DNA of 42,894 nucleotides from Hofstenia miamia (GCA_900660155.1 CABFPE010001056.1:81712-124605), one strand, 5' to 3'. Positions 1 to 11,145 are shown, counted from the stretch's first letter. Notes: generated by a model from the sequence alone, not told the origin. A program made the numbers and translations.

Positions 1-381
1 GGTGGAAAAGCAGGCAAGGATACCGGCAAAACAAAAAGTAAGGCTATTTCTAGGTCCTTAAGAGCTGGATTGCAATTTCCTGTTGGTAGAATTCACCGCC
101 ATCTAAAATCAAGAACAACTAGTCATGGTCGTGTAGGAGCAACAGCTGCTGTTTATAGTGCGGCCATATTAGAATATTTAGCAGCTGAAGTTTTAGAGCT
201 TGCTGGAAATGCAAGTAAGGATCTCAGAGTCAAACGTATCACTCCACGTCATCTTCAATTGGCTATCAGGGGTGACGAAGAACTTGACTCTTTAATTAAA
301 GCTACCATTGCTGGTGGTGGTGTTATTCCTCATATTCATAAATCTCTTATAGGTAAGAAGGGGGCTCAAACGAAAATATAA
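1..381 (+). CDS. H2AZ: Histone H2A.Z, 5'-partial
   Basis: This encodes the replication-independent histone variant H2A.Z, which replaces H2A in nucleosomes at promoters and regulatory DNA. The frame is open from base 1 and begins with GGKAGKD, so only the first two or so residues (normally M-A) lie outside the window. The histone fold is essentially the metazoan consensus: [18 protein letters not shown], then [16 protein letters not shown], then [19 protein letters not shown] and the docking-domain stretch [17 protein letters not shown]. The [10 protein letters not shown] region and the two-histidine context distinguish it from canonical H2A. The tail ends AQTKI before TAA at 379-381. The whole visible coding region is one exon, whereas vertebrate orthologues are split several times; the window may begin just after the usual first intron. 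The TTG at 70 is an internal leucine codon and not a start. Confidence 0.97.
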   Translation, partial: GGKAGKDTGKTKSKAISRSLRAGLQFPVGRIHRHLKSRTTSHGRVGATAAVYSAAILEYLAAEVLELAGNASKDLRVKRITPRHLQLAIRGDEELDSLIKATIAGGGVIPHIHKSLIGKKGAQTKI

Positions 382-1550
382 GTGTTCTGTGTTTATGATC
401 CTCTGTCTATTGTTTATTTTTATTATGCATGTAATTTACTATGTGTGCTCTTTTAATAATTTTAATGTCTCGTTCATTTTTGTAGTGTTTTTTTATGAAT
501 ATTTATTATTTGACGAATATATCATCTATAAAATATTTAAATGCACTTGCTTATTTTATTCTCATGTATCTGTCAATATCAACTAATTTACCTTTTATTA
601 TATATATATTTTTCTTGCAAATCTATTTTAACTAGTGTTACTTGAAAGTAGGACTGGGAGATAGCTAACTAATTAGTAAGATGGTGATTAATTTGAATAG
701 CACAAACTGAGTTATCCAATTGATTATAAATTTCAATTGACCTACTGTGACCATTACATTGGATGTCGTGGTAAGCAATTAAGTAGAAAAATTTAAGAAC
801 ACGAAATTAAATCAATAATTTTAAATTATTACAAATTTATGGATTAAGTTCCAAATTTCAAATTTTAGAAAGTATCAATACTATGCACAGTGTGTTTAAT
901 TGAATTGAAATTTTAATTTTAAGTTGGATTACAATTTCCCTTTCAGTTTCAGTTCAAAAAATTCGCCCATTTGTTTTTTGGCTGAGGTATGAATAGTACT
1001 AGCAGGTAGGGCGTGTATAAAGAATAATAGTGGGTAAACTGCTAAAAGATAATTTTATAAAATTAATTACTTCTTTTGAATACTTTATTAGCAATCTATC
1101 TTTAAATGTTTATAAACCGTGTAAAATTTATTGTTTAAACATCAATGAATTCCATCAGTGGCAAGCAAAGTAGCTTTTTAAATAACAAGGTCAAACCTAC
1201 TATTCATTTGTGGTAAATACAATTGATTTTTATTTGTGCATAGTTTTTACTAATTACGTTAGCTTGGAGTTATTAATGCCTTAGTTGTAAATTCAGGTGA
1301 GTATGAGTATAACCTTTGTGAGTACAGTACATTTGAAAATTTTACAGGTGAGTAGGAGTATTAGAAATGTCTTGCCTGACTTTAGATCATTAGTGTGTAT
1401 ACAAATTAGCTATTTCTAATATTTTGAAATCAACTTACATAAAATATTGAAAAATCATCAAATTAACAATTTTTAACAAAGAATGAAATTTAATAATTAT
1501 AAAATTGACATTACAATGATTTATTTTTTGGTTAATTGATACTGAAATAG
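382..1550. other. AT-rich non-coding stretch
   Basis: Contains the 3' UTR of the H2A.Z gene and intergenic sequence. No AATAAA lies close after the stop and no histone 3' stem-loop was seen, which is expected for a polyadenylated variant histone. Short poly-T and (TA)n tracts occur near 600. Open frames here are short and low-complexity. No gene is supported. Confidence 0.5.
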
Positions 1551-1767
1551 GGTTCGTCCAGATATCAGATTAGACATGAACTGCTTAAACCCTAACCACC
1601 TTATCTTGATAATAAAAATATTCAGATTGCAAAAGGCACTTCAGGCAGAAAACATAAAAAACATCTTGCAGAATCCTTTGATAACAATTGATGACCATCC
1701 ATTTAGAGCTTCCACTGATAAGGGTATAAAGTATATATCAGTAGCTGAACAGTTGCTAAAAGAATAA
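1551..1767 (+). CDS. Possible terminal exon of an unrecognised gene
   Basis: A plausible splice acceptor (T-rich tract, then GAAATAG at about 1550) opens a frame that begins VRPDIRLDMN and ends in a hydrophilic tail (STDKGIKYISVAEQLLKE) at TAA 1765-1767. An AATAAA polyadenylation signal follows at 1814-1819, about 47 bases after the stop, as expected for a 3' terminal exon. A second acceptor-like site (ATATTCAG) lies at about 1616-1623, so the true exon could start there. I do not recognise the protein and no domain is visible. If real, the preceding exons should lie upstream on the + strand, possibly within 400-1500 or beyond the window. It could also be a chance open frame. Confidence 0.33.
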
Positions 1768-1813
1768 GCTTAAAAATGGTAATTGGGCCACAGTTTATTG
1801 TGCTTTAACTCCC

Positions 1814-1819
1814 AATAAA
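1814..1819 (+). terminator. AATAAA polyadenylation signal
   Basis: A canonical AATAAA lies about 47 bases after the TAA of the possible terminal exon at 1551-1767. It is the main support for that exon. Confidence 0.4.
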
Positions 1820-1889
1820 ATGTTCAATAGGTATTCAAATATACTAATTTATCATCTTGATAAATATTGCCTAGAAAAATCAACTTAAA

Positions 1890-3660
1890 GAAACGAAAAT
1901 CCAATTGACAACAATTAAGAGCAAACCTTGGATTGATACAAATTACATAGATGGATTCGGTGTATTAATGAAAACTCCTCTGGGAATTTTGAGGACTACA
2001 AAAATCACGTAACTTATGCAACATAAAAACTAAAAATTCGTACAACCAATTATATAAATCAAAATTTGAAAAAATTGATACTGAAATGACAAAATAGATA
2101 TTTATTAACTCAGTGCTTAACAAGAAAAACAAAGGCTTTACTTCTGTAAAAGAAATTCATTATAATGGCGAAATAATTAACAATACTAAAGACATTTGTA
2201 CAATATTTAATAAAGTTCTTAAAAATCTAGACAACTACAACGAAGAAAACATAAAATATAACTACGATGAAATATTTAAAACTTTTACACCAAAATTTAG
2301 CTTTTGTTATGTAACAAAATATGAAGTTTTAAAAACAATCTCACAATTGAAAAATAAATCTAGCAATCCATCAAGAATCCCCGTTTGGTATTTAAAAACT
2401 AGCCGATTTAATTGCTAATCATCTCTGATATTCTGAATGTATGTATGTATTAGATATTCTAAAACTAGCCAACATTACAATGGTTTACAAAAAAACACAG
2501 TATGGATTTCGGAAAGGAATATCTACTAATGATGCACTGATTTACGCTACTGAAAATTGGAGAAAAAATATTGATGACAATAAGTACTGTGCTATAGCAT
2601 GTCTTGATTTATCAAAAGCATTTGACTCTCTAAACCATAAAATTCATTATTCTAAAATTCAAAAGTTGAATTTATTTATACAAAAGAAAGCAAAGGGTAA
2701 AATAGCATAACAATTTCTCAGATTGTATTTCACTAGAAAACGGTGTTCCAGAAGGAACAATCTTGGGTCCACTGCCATTTAAAATTTATGTAAATGATTT
2801 AAATAAGAACCTTGCTTATGACATTTTACAATACGCCGATGACACAATAATATTTCACTCTAGTAACTCGGTGGAAGATTCAGTAGATATATTTGAAAAA
2901 ATTGTGCAACATTAACAAATTTTTATACATCACAGAAACTAACAATTAATACTTCAAAAGCACAATTTTGTATAATATACAGTAAAAAGAGTAAAATAGA
3001 CACCTCCAAATTCACACTACGTTTCAATAAGAAATCTATGAAATAAATTACTCATTTTAAATATCTAGGGGTTATTTTTGACAGCAACTTAAATTTTCAT
3101 AAACAATTAGATAGTATAGTAAAACAATGGCATTTGCAATTACAGCAATAAGTAATTCTTCTCATCTTATAAGTATTAATGCAAAAATTCAGGTTATTCA
3201 TGCCTTGGTCTTAAGTCATCTAAATTATGCTTGTATATTTTATACAGGAATTAATACATACCATCTCAGAAAATTTGGAGTACACACGAAATGGCCAATT
3301 AATATTACATTGGGCTGTATAAAGAAAAAACGATCGTTTACGATTAATTCAAAGGAAACTTTTTGAAGCCAATAATGACAATTTATAAAACATCTTTATG
3401 TACGTTTAACAAAATTCTTTAAAAAATCGCTCCTTACAATTCAACTAATTTCCCTAATCTTAAAACTCCAAATTTTCGTAGTAAGTTACAAAGCAAACAA
3501 AATCGAAAAAAAAACAATTCAAAATTCTTTTATTAATACCTTAATCCGTCTTTGAAATGAATTGCCTACAGAAATTTAGAATGCCAAGTCTCTAAAAACC
3601 TTTAAAACAAAAACAACACAATTATATAAATCGCGTATACCTAAATTGTTCGAATATAAG
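1890..3660 (+). mobile_element. CR1/jockey-like LINE reverse transcriptase, decayed
   Basis: A 5'-truncated non-LTR retrotransposon whose single polyprotein frame is broken by stops and frameshifts. In order: the pre-RT linker (WYLK region, 2113-2418); RT motifs with YGFRKGIST and LDLSKAFDSLNH (2490-2640), which carry the first catalytic Asp; then GVPEGTILGPL and QYADDT (about 2740-2850), the second catalytic block; then FKYLGVIFD (about 3056-3085); then the thumb region with VLSHLNYACIFY (3127-3270). The C-terminal NELPTEI and FKTKTTQLYKSR match occurs near 3560-3630. This order and spacing are those of CR1/L2/jockey-clade LINEs. The APE endonuclease half is absent. It is not active. No clear A-tail or target duplication was found. 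Confidence 0.8.
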
Positions 3661-3749
3661 TGGAGAGGTTTCAAATTTATGATCGCTGACTATAGTCCTA
3701 AATTGAAGTACCGTGATTTAAGTGTAATTAATATTTTCTTGTAAATTTT

Positions 3750-3785
3750 GTGTATATATATATATATATATATACATATATATAT
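3750..3785. repeat. (TA)n microsatellite
   Basis: A run of TA dinucleotides with one CA interruption, lying just beyond the end of the LINE copy. Confidence 0.85.
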
Positions 3786-3789
3786 TAGT

Positions 3790-4560
3790 GAGCATGTAAA
3801 TTTTAGACGCACTTTTGTACTGTGACCAATATTTACATTATTAAATTTAGTACAAAATATAGTTTCTTCTTCATTTTCCACATTTCATATGCTCCAACAT
3901 AAATTCAGAGAGAGACCTGCATATTTCTCAAATTTATTAAATTGCACTCCTCCCAAACAAATGGCTATATTTTGCTGACACATATATATTTCACTTTTTT
4001 TAAAAATGCAAACCTTTGCACATTTTCTAATGACCTTTGTAATATATTCTTAAACCAAATAAAATTTGTGATATCATTTAATAAACATGACCTTTTCTAT
4101 TCAGTTCTTATATATACGATAGTGTCATTAAGTATTTCATCAGGGTAATCTACTTTCTTCAGAAACGTACACTTGCATGTTAATCTTCTTCACATTTACT
4201 AAAGAATTTAAATTTTTGAAGAATTTTCATATTTAATTCCCAAATAAAATTTTCAAAAATTTCAAAGTTTATTTTCGAGTTTACAAAACCTCACGGAGGA
4301 GGCCGATTGAATATTATAAACGTATCACAGTAAGACAATATTTCCCACAAATAATTCAAGCATCATTACAGAAATATCTTTATTGTTCTATCTCGTTGGC
4401 TTTTTGAAATTATCTGATGAAGAATTTTTCCATGAAACATTAAATCCAAAGTTTTCACAATAACCTTCTCAAGGTTTAGCCACATACATCTAAGTATTTT
4501 TAACTATTAGAAATTACTAGTTTTTGTATAAACTAGTTTTTGATTTTTCAGAAAATGACA
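3790..4560. other. AT-rich non-coding stretch
   Basis: Short overlapping open frames on both strands are low-complexity and not convincing. No RNA gene or repeat boundary was recognised. Confidence 0.4.
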
Positions 4561-4564
4561 AATT

Positions 4565-4575
4565 TTTATTTTATT
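4565..4575 (-). terminator. Overlapping AATAAA signals on minus strand
   Basis: Read on the minus strand, two overlapping AATAAA hexamers lie about 125 bases after the TGA that ends the exon at 4697-5002. They are suitably placed to polyadenylate that transcript. Confidence 0.4.
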
Positions 4576-4696
4576 GTTTACCCTAGGCATTACAATTTTT
4601 AATAATGCCTATAATTCAAACATATGTTATTAAGTTAACCAGATAATTTCCATCTTCTTTTTAAAAGCAAAAAGTTTAATTTCAGTTAACAAAAGT

Positions 4697-5002
4697 TTAA
4701 TCAGCTAACAGTGTCATGTATATTAACAAAAAACAGATGTAATAAACAATATAAAATAAAACATGCAAACAATATTGGCCCCATAAAAATGCCAAACATA
4801 CCACTTTCTTCTTCAAGTAGGAACTTATGCAAATTTCTATCAGGGACAAATTTAGGTGGTGAGCTGGGATCCTGGCACACATTCCTTTGGGTGTGATAAA
4901 GGGATCAGCAAGTTATAATTTTAAACCTATGTGCTTCTGCATTCTTTGGCAGTGTTGAATCCAATCTCAAAATTAAAGATGGGTCAAGTATTTTAAATAT
5001 AG
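4697..5002 (-). CDS. Possible 3' exon of a membrane protein, with one in-frame TGA
   Basis: On the minus strand a frame runs from a plausible acceptor (TTGATTATCAG at 5013-5003) to a TGA at 4699-4697. It reads IFKILDPSLILRLDST, then NAEAHRFKIITC, a single in-frame TGA (4907-4905), then SLYHTQRNVCQDP, PPKFVPDRNLHKFLLEEE and a strongly hydrophobic helix (GMFGIFMGPILFACFILY). It closes with a short tail ending HDTVS. The soluble segment followed by one C-terminal transmembrane helix looks like the end of a real membrane protein, but I do not recognise the family. The TGA could mean a pseudogene, a sequence error, or removal by a very short (42-nt) intron starting at GTTTAAA. Recoding as selenocysteine is unlikely because no SECIS-like core was seen downstream. 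Further exons were not found upstream on this strand. Confidence 0.4.
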
Positions 5003-5009
5003 CTGATAA

Positions 5010-5779
5010 TCAACTCATCTTATTATTTAGTACTCCATTATTATTTAAGTAATCTATTTTAAACTTAAATTTACATTTACAAAAAATTTTCTACACAGCT
5101 TACATATAATGATTTTATATCACACTATTAAATTTATCTATTTTTAGTTCATCTAATCTTCATCATCTGTTAACCTTACATTTCTTTGTTCATCATGTAT
5201 GCTCCTTTTTATTGCATATATATAAACCATTGAGCAATAAATAATTCATTAAAAGGAAACAAGTGAATAAACCAGGAAAATATGTTTAGCAGTGTAACAA
5301 ACTGTGCAAGATAAGCTCTTAAAAATAATTCTATACAATTGAATAATAATAATAATTGGTATTTAACCTAAAGCATTCAGAGATAAAAAATTAAAATTAC
5401 AAATGTCTTGCAAAATTGGCAATGTTTTTCATACACAAGAAATAAAGCATTTTCCAAGTAGTTTTTGTCATTACAGAGAGTGCAGCAGTAGCAAATCTTA
5501 TGTTAATAAGAACATGATGAGTAAATCACAAGTGGTTTACAATACATATTCAATCACATCAAATTCTCTTATAAATTCTGCACTGAAATAATCTCTGTGC
5601 TTACTAGTAGGCCAAATTTAATAGTGTCAACAGCATAACCAAAATTCTGACTGGTTCCAACTCTGTAAAATTTAATATTGTTAAAAATTTTGGGTACTTA
5701 AAAAAATTACTATAAAACAAATATTTACATTCTTAGAGACCCACGATATTTTCCTGAACAAAGATACCATTAAAAAAGT
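5010..5779. other. AT-rich non-coding stretch
   Basis: No convincing gene. A few short frames (for example 5403-5591 on +) lack any recognisable pattern. Earlier exons of the minus-strand gene ending at 4697 were sought here and not found. The last part may belong to the Penelope-like remnant that follows. Confidence 0.35.
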
Positions 5780-5940
5780 CTAGGTTCTTCCATTGTGTAT
5801 AAATATGATAGTGCAGAATGCAAATATTGTTATATTGGAGAAACTATGCAACATTTTATGGCAAGAAATAATAAAAACTTCTTAGAACACCTAAAATCAA
5901 AAGTTAATATGCACCTACACCAACCAAGAACAGAATATTA
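5780..5940 (+). mobile_element. Penelope-like element GIY-YIG remnant
   Basis: A short open frame reads LGSSIVYKYDSAECKYCYIG, then ETMQHFMAR and FLEHLK. This is the GIY-YIG-type endonuclease signature that follows the RT in Penelope-like retroelements: an S-[SN]-IVYK entry, a Cys-x2-Cys pair, YIGET, and an R...EHL segment. The RT part is not present in readable form; only a KDTIKK-like sequence precedes it in another frame. The frame runs to TAA at 5954-5956, inside the left end of the adjacent foldback structure. It is a small dead fragment. The assignment rests on the motif pattern, and a stray GIY-YIG protein of another kind is less likely. Confidence 0.55.
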
Positions 5941-7510
5941 CAATATAAGTAGTTAAGAAGACTGGAAATATAATACACTATGACTTATGACCTCTGCCAG
6001 CTCTTGGATATCAACAGGGGTTTTCAATGTTATCTAGTGGTGACTTCAAGTAAATTGCTTAGTCTTTTGTTTTGGTTGAAAGGTGATTGACAATATTTGG
6101 GAGAGGATGTTTGATATAATTTCTTTTTTAGTTTATATTTATATGGCATATTTTTATTAGTGTTTACATGCATATTTATTTTACTTGTTTGCATATATCT
6201 ATTTCTGATAATACATGTCATTGTTAGTTGACTAGCCAGCAGCACTACATTGAAATTGTGATAATACATGGTTGACTGAAGGAAAAGTTCAAAGTCATAT
6301 TACATTTCACAAATGACTAATTTTCATTTACATTAAAAATTCCATGTATTTCTTCAACTAACCATAATTTAATTTGCTCTTCACTAATATTCAAGGTAAA
6401 ATCAGTCAAATATCTGAAGCACCTTATTGTATTTGTGATAATACATTGTTGTTAGCGGAGTAATGGAAAATTTTAAAGTAACATTGTTTTCATAATGAAT
6501 ATTTTCTTTTATGAAAAAAATTCTATGCATTTCTATCAACTAACCAAGAGGTTTTGACCAAAGTAAATATGCACTGGAGGTTTGTACATAATTTCATAAT
6601 TAAATAAAAAAATAGGCTATGCCTGCTAACAATACATTCTATTCAATCTGATATTAAAAATAATTACACAAAGTTAGTATGCTAATTTTTTATTGAAAAT
6701 ATCACAAGATTTATTTTGTCAAAAAAATTTCACAATCACTGTCCAATTTCTTTAAAAATTGAATAATGTTTTTGTTTTATTTAAAAATTTCACTTCTTTT
6801 CCTTATAAATGATCATGCATTTCAAAAAATTAAACAAGTGCTATTAGATCAAAGCAATTTAACCATCACCGCCTCATTTTTCACTGTTAAATTTTACACT
6901 ATTAAAACCTTATAAACTAAATCATTTTAAATTTCAATTTCTTTACACAAGGTGATGAAGAAATTATAAATTTTACAATCAATATGACTTTGAATTTTTC
7001 CATTAGTCAGCTAACAAAAATGTATTATCACAAACCTAAATATAGTGCCTCAAGTAGTTGACTATTTATACTTTGAATATTAGCAAAAAATGACTTAAAT
7101 TATGTTGAATATATATATATATAGGTTATTTGATAGAAATACATGGAATTTTTTATGTAAATGAAAATTAATCATTTGTAAAATGTAATATGACTTTGAA
7201 CTTTGCAATTAGTCAAGAATGTATTATCCCAAATGCATAGTAGTTCTGCTGGCTAGTTAACAAACAATGGCATATATTAGCAGGAAGAGATATGTGCAAA
7301 CAAGTAAAATAAATATGTATGTAAGCACTAGGAAAAATGAACCCTATAAATATTTTAAAATAATGAGTCACTATAGAAACTAATAAAGTAAATATGTCAA
7401 ACACCCTCTCCCACATTAATGAATCACCTTTCAACTAACACAAATGACTAAGCAATTTATATGATGTCACCAATAAATGGCATTGTGTCTTCTTAACTAC
7501 TAATATACTG
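5941..7510. mobile_element. Foldback-like element with long inverted, internally repeated arms
   Basis: The two ends are diverged inverted copies of each other. Left bases AGTAGTTAAGAAGAC (5948-5962) match the reverse complement near 7486-7502, and the match continues inward with AAATTGCTTAGTC, GTTGAAAGGTGATT, GGGAGAGG and a TTTACTTGTTTGCATAT-type block. The left arm has about 60 extra bases (5963-6020). Each arm also holds copies of a subrepeat marked by TGATAATACAT, at 6206, 6259 and 6436 in the left arm. Inverted forms (ATGTATTAT) lie at 7020 and 7219 in the right arm, about 180-200 bp apart, together with a shared CATATTACATTT block. The symmetry centre is near 6725. Long TIRs built of subrepeats are characteristic of foldback elements. 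No transposase frame is visible inside. Target duplications are not clear. Confidence 0.7.
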
Positions 7511-7515
7511 TAGAA

Positions 7516-7980
7516 TCACAAGATTAATTGGGGTAAACATTGTCAAAATTTTAATCCAGTATTTTCAGTTAAATGTAACTAGATTCTTTTTAAGTAAAAG
7601 AACTGTTGAGTTTACCAATTCCACTTGGCATCATGCCAATGCCAAAGATTCATCAATGACTTCTCATTTTATAATATCTAGCTCAATAAATTTTGTAATC
7701 CCTTTACCTATAGTTAAATAAGATGCAATAGCATGTAATTGATATGCATTTTTGAAAGCCAACAGGCATGATTTAACTGCAGTGTAATTAATAATGTGCC
7801 TTGTCCAAATGAGTTTAAGAGAACAAGTTTCATAAACTAACAGTAGACATATACCTAACCTAAGTTTTTCCTAGCTACCTTGTACTCTTCTGACTTAATG
7901 TATGTTCTAGTGGCTATTTCACTGTTAACATATTTTTTTACTACTGATGTATTAAAGGCAATCACTTTTTTCTTTTTTTT
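7516..7980. other. AT-rich spacer
   Basis: Sequence between the foldback element and the unassigned minus-strand remnant. No gene or repeat boundary recognised. Confidence 0.4.
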
Positions 7981-9715
7981 TCACTCACCAAGTGACAAAA
8001 TTAATAGTGATTTCATACACAGTGGTGGTATACATAGCAGACTAGATGTCATTATGCTTTTTTCAATGTCAACAAAAAGATCCTTATTCTGCAATCTTGC
8101 TGTCCCTATTGTAGCCAGATAACTGATAAAGCTGCCTTCAATGAAATTCCAGAATTTACTTCCTAATCCATAGTATTTCAATCACTCTACTTCATTCATA
8201 CCTATGGGAATTTTTACTGTCTTATGCTCTACATTCAGTTCTAACTGCCTTCCTGGTAGTTGAATTGCTATTAATTCCTCTTTTGTTAGCATATATGTTA
8301 GGAAAATTTTCATTAGTCCTACTACATCTTTGTTGGATATCTCTCCATTTCGCCTCTTAGTTACTACAAACTCTCATATTTTGCTTAATTAAGAGCTCTT
8401 GTCTATCATTAGAATCCTCTCCTCTTTGGTCATAGATCTTTATCATTTGCCTTACTTCCACTATTCCCAATTTCTCCAAGTGTACCTTTTCTAATACTTC
8501 TTGAGTCTTTGATGATGCTAATAACTCTTCTTTTCTAAAAAAATTGCTTGTGGTGATCTCTGGACCTCTGATTATTTCTCTGTAATCTTATTGTAGATGC
8601 ACTGCAGGTATTCATATCCCTCTATATCAAATAGTATTTTGTGGTTTACTAACAATTTGCATTTCTTTATTATCCTTCAAAACATTTTCATAGAGCCTAC
8701 TTCTCCCTTAATTAACAATTTTATACACAGTGGACCAAAAACAGTCAGAAAATAACTTAATTTCATTTCACATGTTGCTCCCAACATGTACTTTTTTAAT
8801 GTCTCAGTGAAAATATTAACTTCAGAGTGGCAAATGATAAACTTATTGTTTATTATCATAGGGCTTATTTTTCCAAAGTTATGTTGGGCTCCCACTAGTT
8901 TCATTTTAAATTTTTCAAATCAGTTCTTATCTTTTTGTTTTAATTAGATAGTGTACTAATTGTGATCTTTTATAATACCCAATTACCTACTGCAATCTCA
9001 TGAGGGTTTTGTGTTGCCATTTTTTCCTTATCTTCTCACCCTATTGACAATCATAACCTAGGTATTTTTGATAAAAATATCCCCAGCAGCCATATAGCAC
9101 CTCTCAAATATTTATCCAGAATGTGTTCTTCATCAAACAGTTTATTTTTAACGTTTTTCTTTTCTTCACCTCATAGGCCTATTTGATTTTTGTGAGTACT
9201 CTCTTTATAGATGGTTGGAAACACTGGGATAGGCTTACAAGTCTATTTCTTGCCACTTGCATTTGAATTAAACTTTACTTTTTACGTTCTTCCAAACTTC
9301 CCTTATTTCCTCTAGCAGTTACTGACTTTGTGAGAAAGCAAAACTTACTCAGAAACATGTTAGGCTCATGATATTTGTCTTTGGAGATGCAGCCAACCAA
9401 TTCCAAGGTTTGTGCTTGGTTGGCTGCATCTAATATTAGCCTTTCATCAACTATCATTCTGTGTGTTGGGAACTTCCTGCATAATATTTAATCAGTATAT
9501 TTAAACTCAGTTACTGAAATATTGGAAGTCTATATGTTCACTGCCCTATATTCAAATTTATAAAAAGTTTTCCATGTGATAGTGTAGCATTTCCATCTCA
9601 TCTGGCCTGGATTCTTCCCATACATCTCTCAACACCAGCACCAGTTCTATGCCTTTCACTTTAGCTATTTTGTATTCTATCTCAATTTGCTCCATTACAT
9701 CTTGTTACTGAATTT
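7981..9715 (-). pseudogene. Degenerate coding remnant, family not identified
   Basis: Minus-strand reading frames are open far more than the surroundings and carry protein-like sequence interrupted by stops and shifts. From 5' to 3' of the remnant: VMEQIEIEYKIAKVKGIELV (about 9690-9630); ERLILDAANQAQTLELVGCI and NKGSLEERKK (9457-9275); KLVGAQHNFGKISPMI, CHSEVNIFTETLKKYML and GEVGSMKMF (8904-8677); KILFDIEGYEYLQCIYNKI (about 8640-8585); and finally KYYGLGSKFWNFIEGSFI and FVDIEKSIMTS (8181-7981). The order on one strand suggests a single former polypeptide of several hundred residues, most likely from a mobile element because flanking intervals are also element-derived. I see no RT, transposase DDE or polymerase motif that would name it. 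Confidence 0.45.
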
Positions 9716-9719
9716 CACT

Positions 9720-10380
9720 GATGTGAAAGAAATATATAATCAATAGATGTTTAAAATCAACATTTACAAACTCAAATTGATCTAATTCACACCAAATATT
9801 TGTAAACTTACTCAAGTGTTTTAACTGGAAATCATTGTACATTACATGAACTGTGCTTCACCAATACCAATGGCATAATCCATCTAAGATTTTTGTTTTT
9901 TATTATATCTCTCCATTCTCTAACCAGTGTACTTTTGATTTGCAAAAATGACTTAAATTTCGGAATCAAAGTTTTTAATGTTTTAATCAATAAAACCTTA
10001 TTTATAATAATATATAGAGTTAGCTGTGTTTGATTTCATACCATATACATGTTCGATCACATCACTGACATTGTTATTAGTCTGCAGTTTCAAAAGGAAT
10101 AACAAAACGTAATTTTATCAATTACTTTAACATTACTGCTGAGCCCGCATCATTTTTTCTAAAATTTCAGTTAGAGCATCACTACATATACAACGTTAAT
10201 TTGTTTCAGACAGTCAGCAAAGGAATTTTAACGAACTGGATTATAATGGAAAAATTCGCTATACGAAAATTTATATTGAAATTGTCCAAGTAAAATAATT
10301 TGGAAATTTTTATTTGATGAAGGAGCAAACCTAAAAAATGCATTTAGGCGAATTTTTGTATGCAAATTTTTGAAGAAGCA
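9720..10380. other. Non-coding stretch
   Basis: Nothing recognisable on either strand; short frames only. Confidence 0.4.
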
Positions 10381-10383
10381 TTA

Positions 10384-11145
10384 CCTAACGGTGTGTTTAC
10401 AGCTTATCAATGAAATATAATACTTCACAATCGAGCACTCAATTAGAACAAAATCAGCTGTAGGCCTAAACAGCTGCGAAGGACGATAATTAATACAACT
10501 AATGAAATCAAAAGAAGCTTAGCAATTGCGTTATACCGCTGAAAAAACTCTTGAAAGACGAACATATTTGCACAATTGCAAAGAAAGACGCGATCAAAGC
10601 ACTTTTGATATTTCGTCGTTTATTTCTTTCCTGAGTAGTCTATTACGAGTTTCAATGGAGATTAGTAACTGTAATAACGCTGTATCAATAACAAATTAAA
10701 GTCCAAAAGGTCTATAATGTCTATTAGGTCACATTTTGGCAAATTTGACTGCCTATACAATTGCCTATGAGAAAATGGATAAAATTCAGAATTTTATGAA
10801 AATATTCAATGGAAGTGGTGTTTTTTGCATATCTTGTTATCATATGTGTTTGAAGATGCCAGCCATCTAGTGGAGATATCGAGCAGTCATTCGGCAAACT
10901 AAAATACATGCTATTAGATGACTGAAATTTTGACAAAAAACATTAAAAATTATATAATTTGTTACGTGAATAACAGTTTGGAACAGTAAAAATTAATTTT
11001 TTTAGATTTTTTAGGTCTAGAAAGTGGTTGCCCTAGTCATAAACAAGTTCAAATGAGACGCTGTAAAAAGCCTATTTACAACAATATATTCTTCTCAATT
11101 CAGAAGTGTTATAATTCATTGATAAGCTGTAAACGCACCTTAAGG
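10384..11145. mobile_element. 762-bp non-autonomous DNA transposon, TTA target duplication
   Basis: The ends form imperfect terminal inverted repeats of about 45 bp. The left end reads CCTAACGGTGTGTTTACAGC and continues TTATCAATGAAATATAATAC. The right end, reverse complemented, reads CCTTAAGGTGCGTTTACAGC and continues TTATCAATGAATTATAACAC. TTA flanks both ends directly (10381-10383 and 11146-11148). A 3-bp TTA/TWA duplication is the habit of PIF/Harbinger elements, so this is probably a Harbinger-type MITE; the TIR sequence alone does not prove the superfamily. No transposase frame lies inside. Confidence 0.65.

Noticed and set aside
389..586. 65-codon frame after H2A.Z
   Set aside because: Low-complexity Phe/Ile/Tyr-rich translation of an AT-rich 3' flank.
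4711..4896. Plus-strand 61-codon frame opposite the membrane-protein exon
   Set aside because: The minus-strand frame has the hydrophobic helix, acceptor and polyA signals; the plus frame has none.
4905..4907. Selenocysteine recoding of the in-frame TGA
   Set aside because: No SECIS-like core was seen in the following 3' region and the protein is not a known selenoprotein family.
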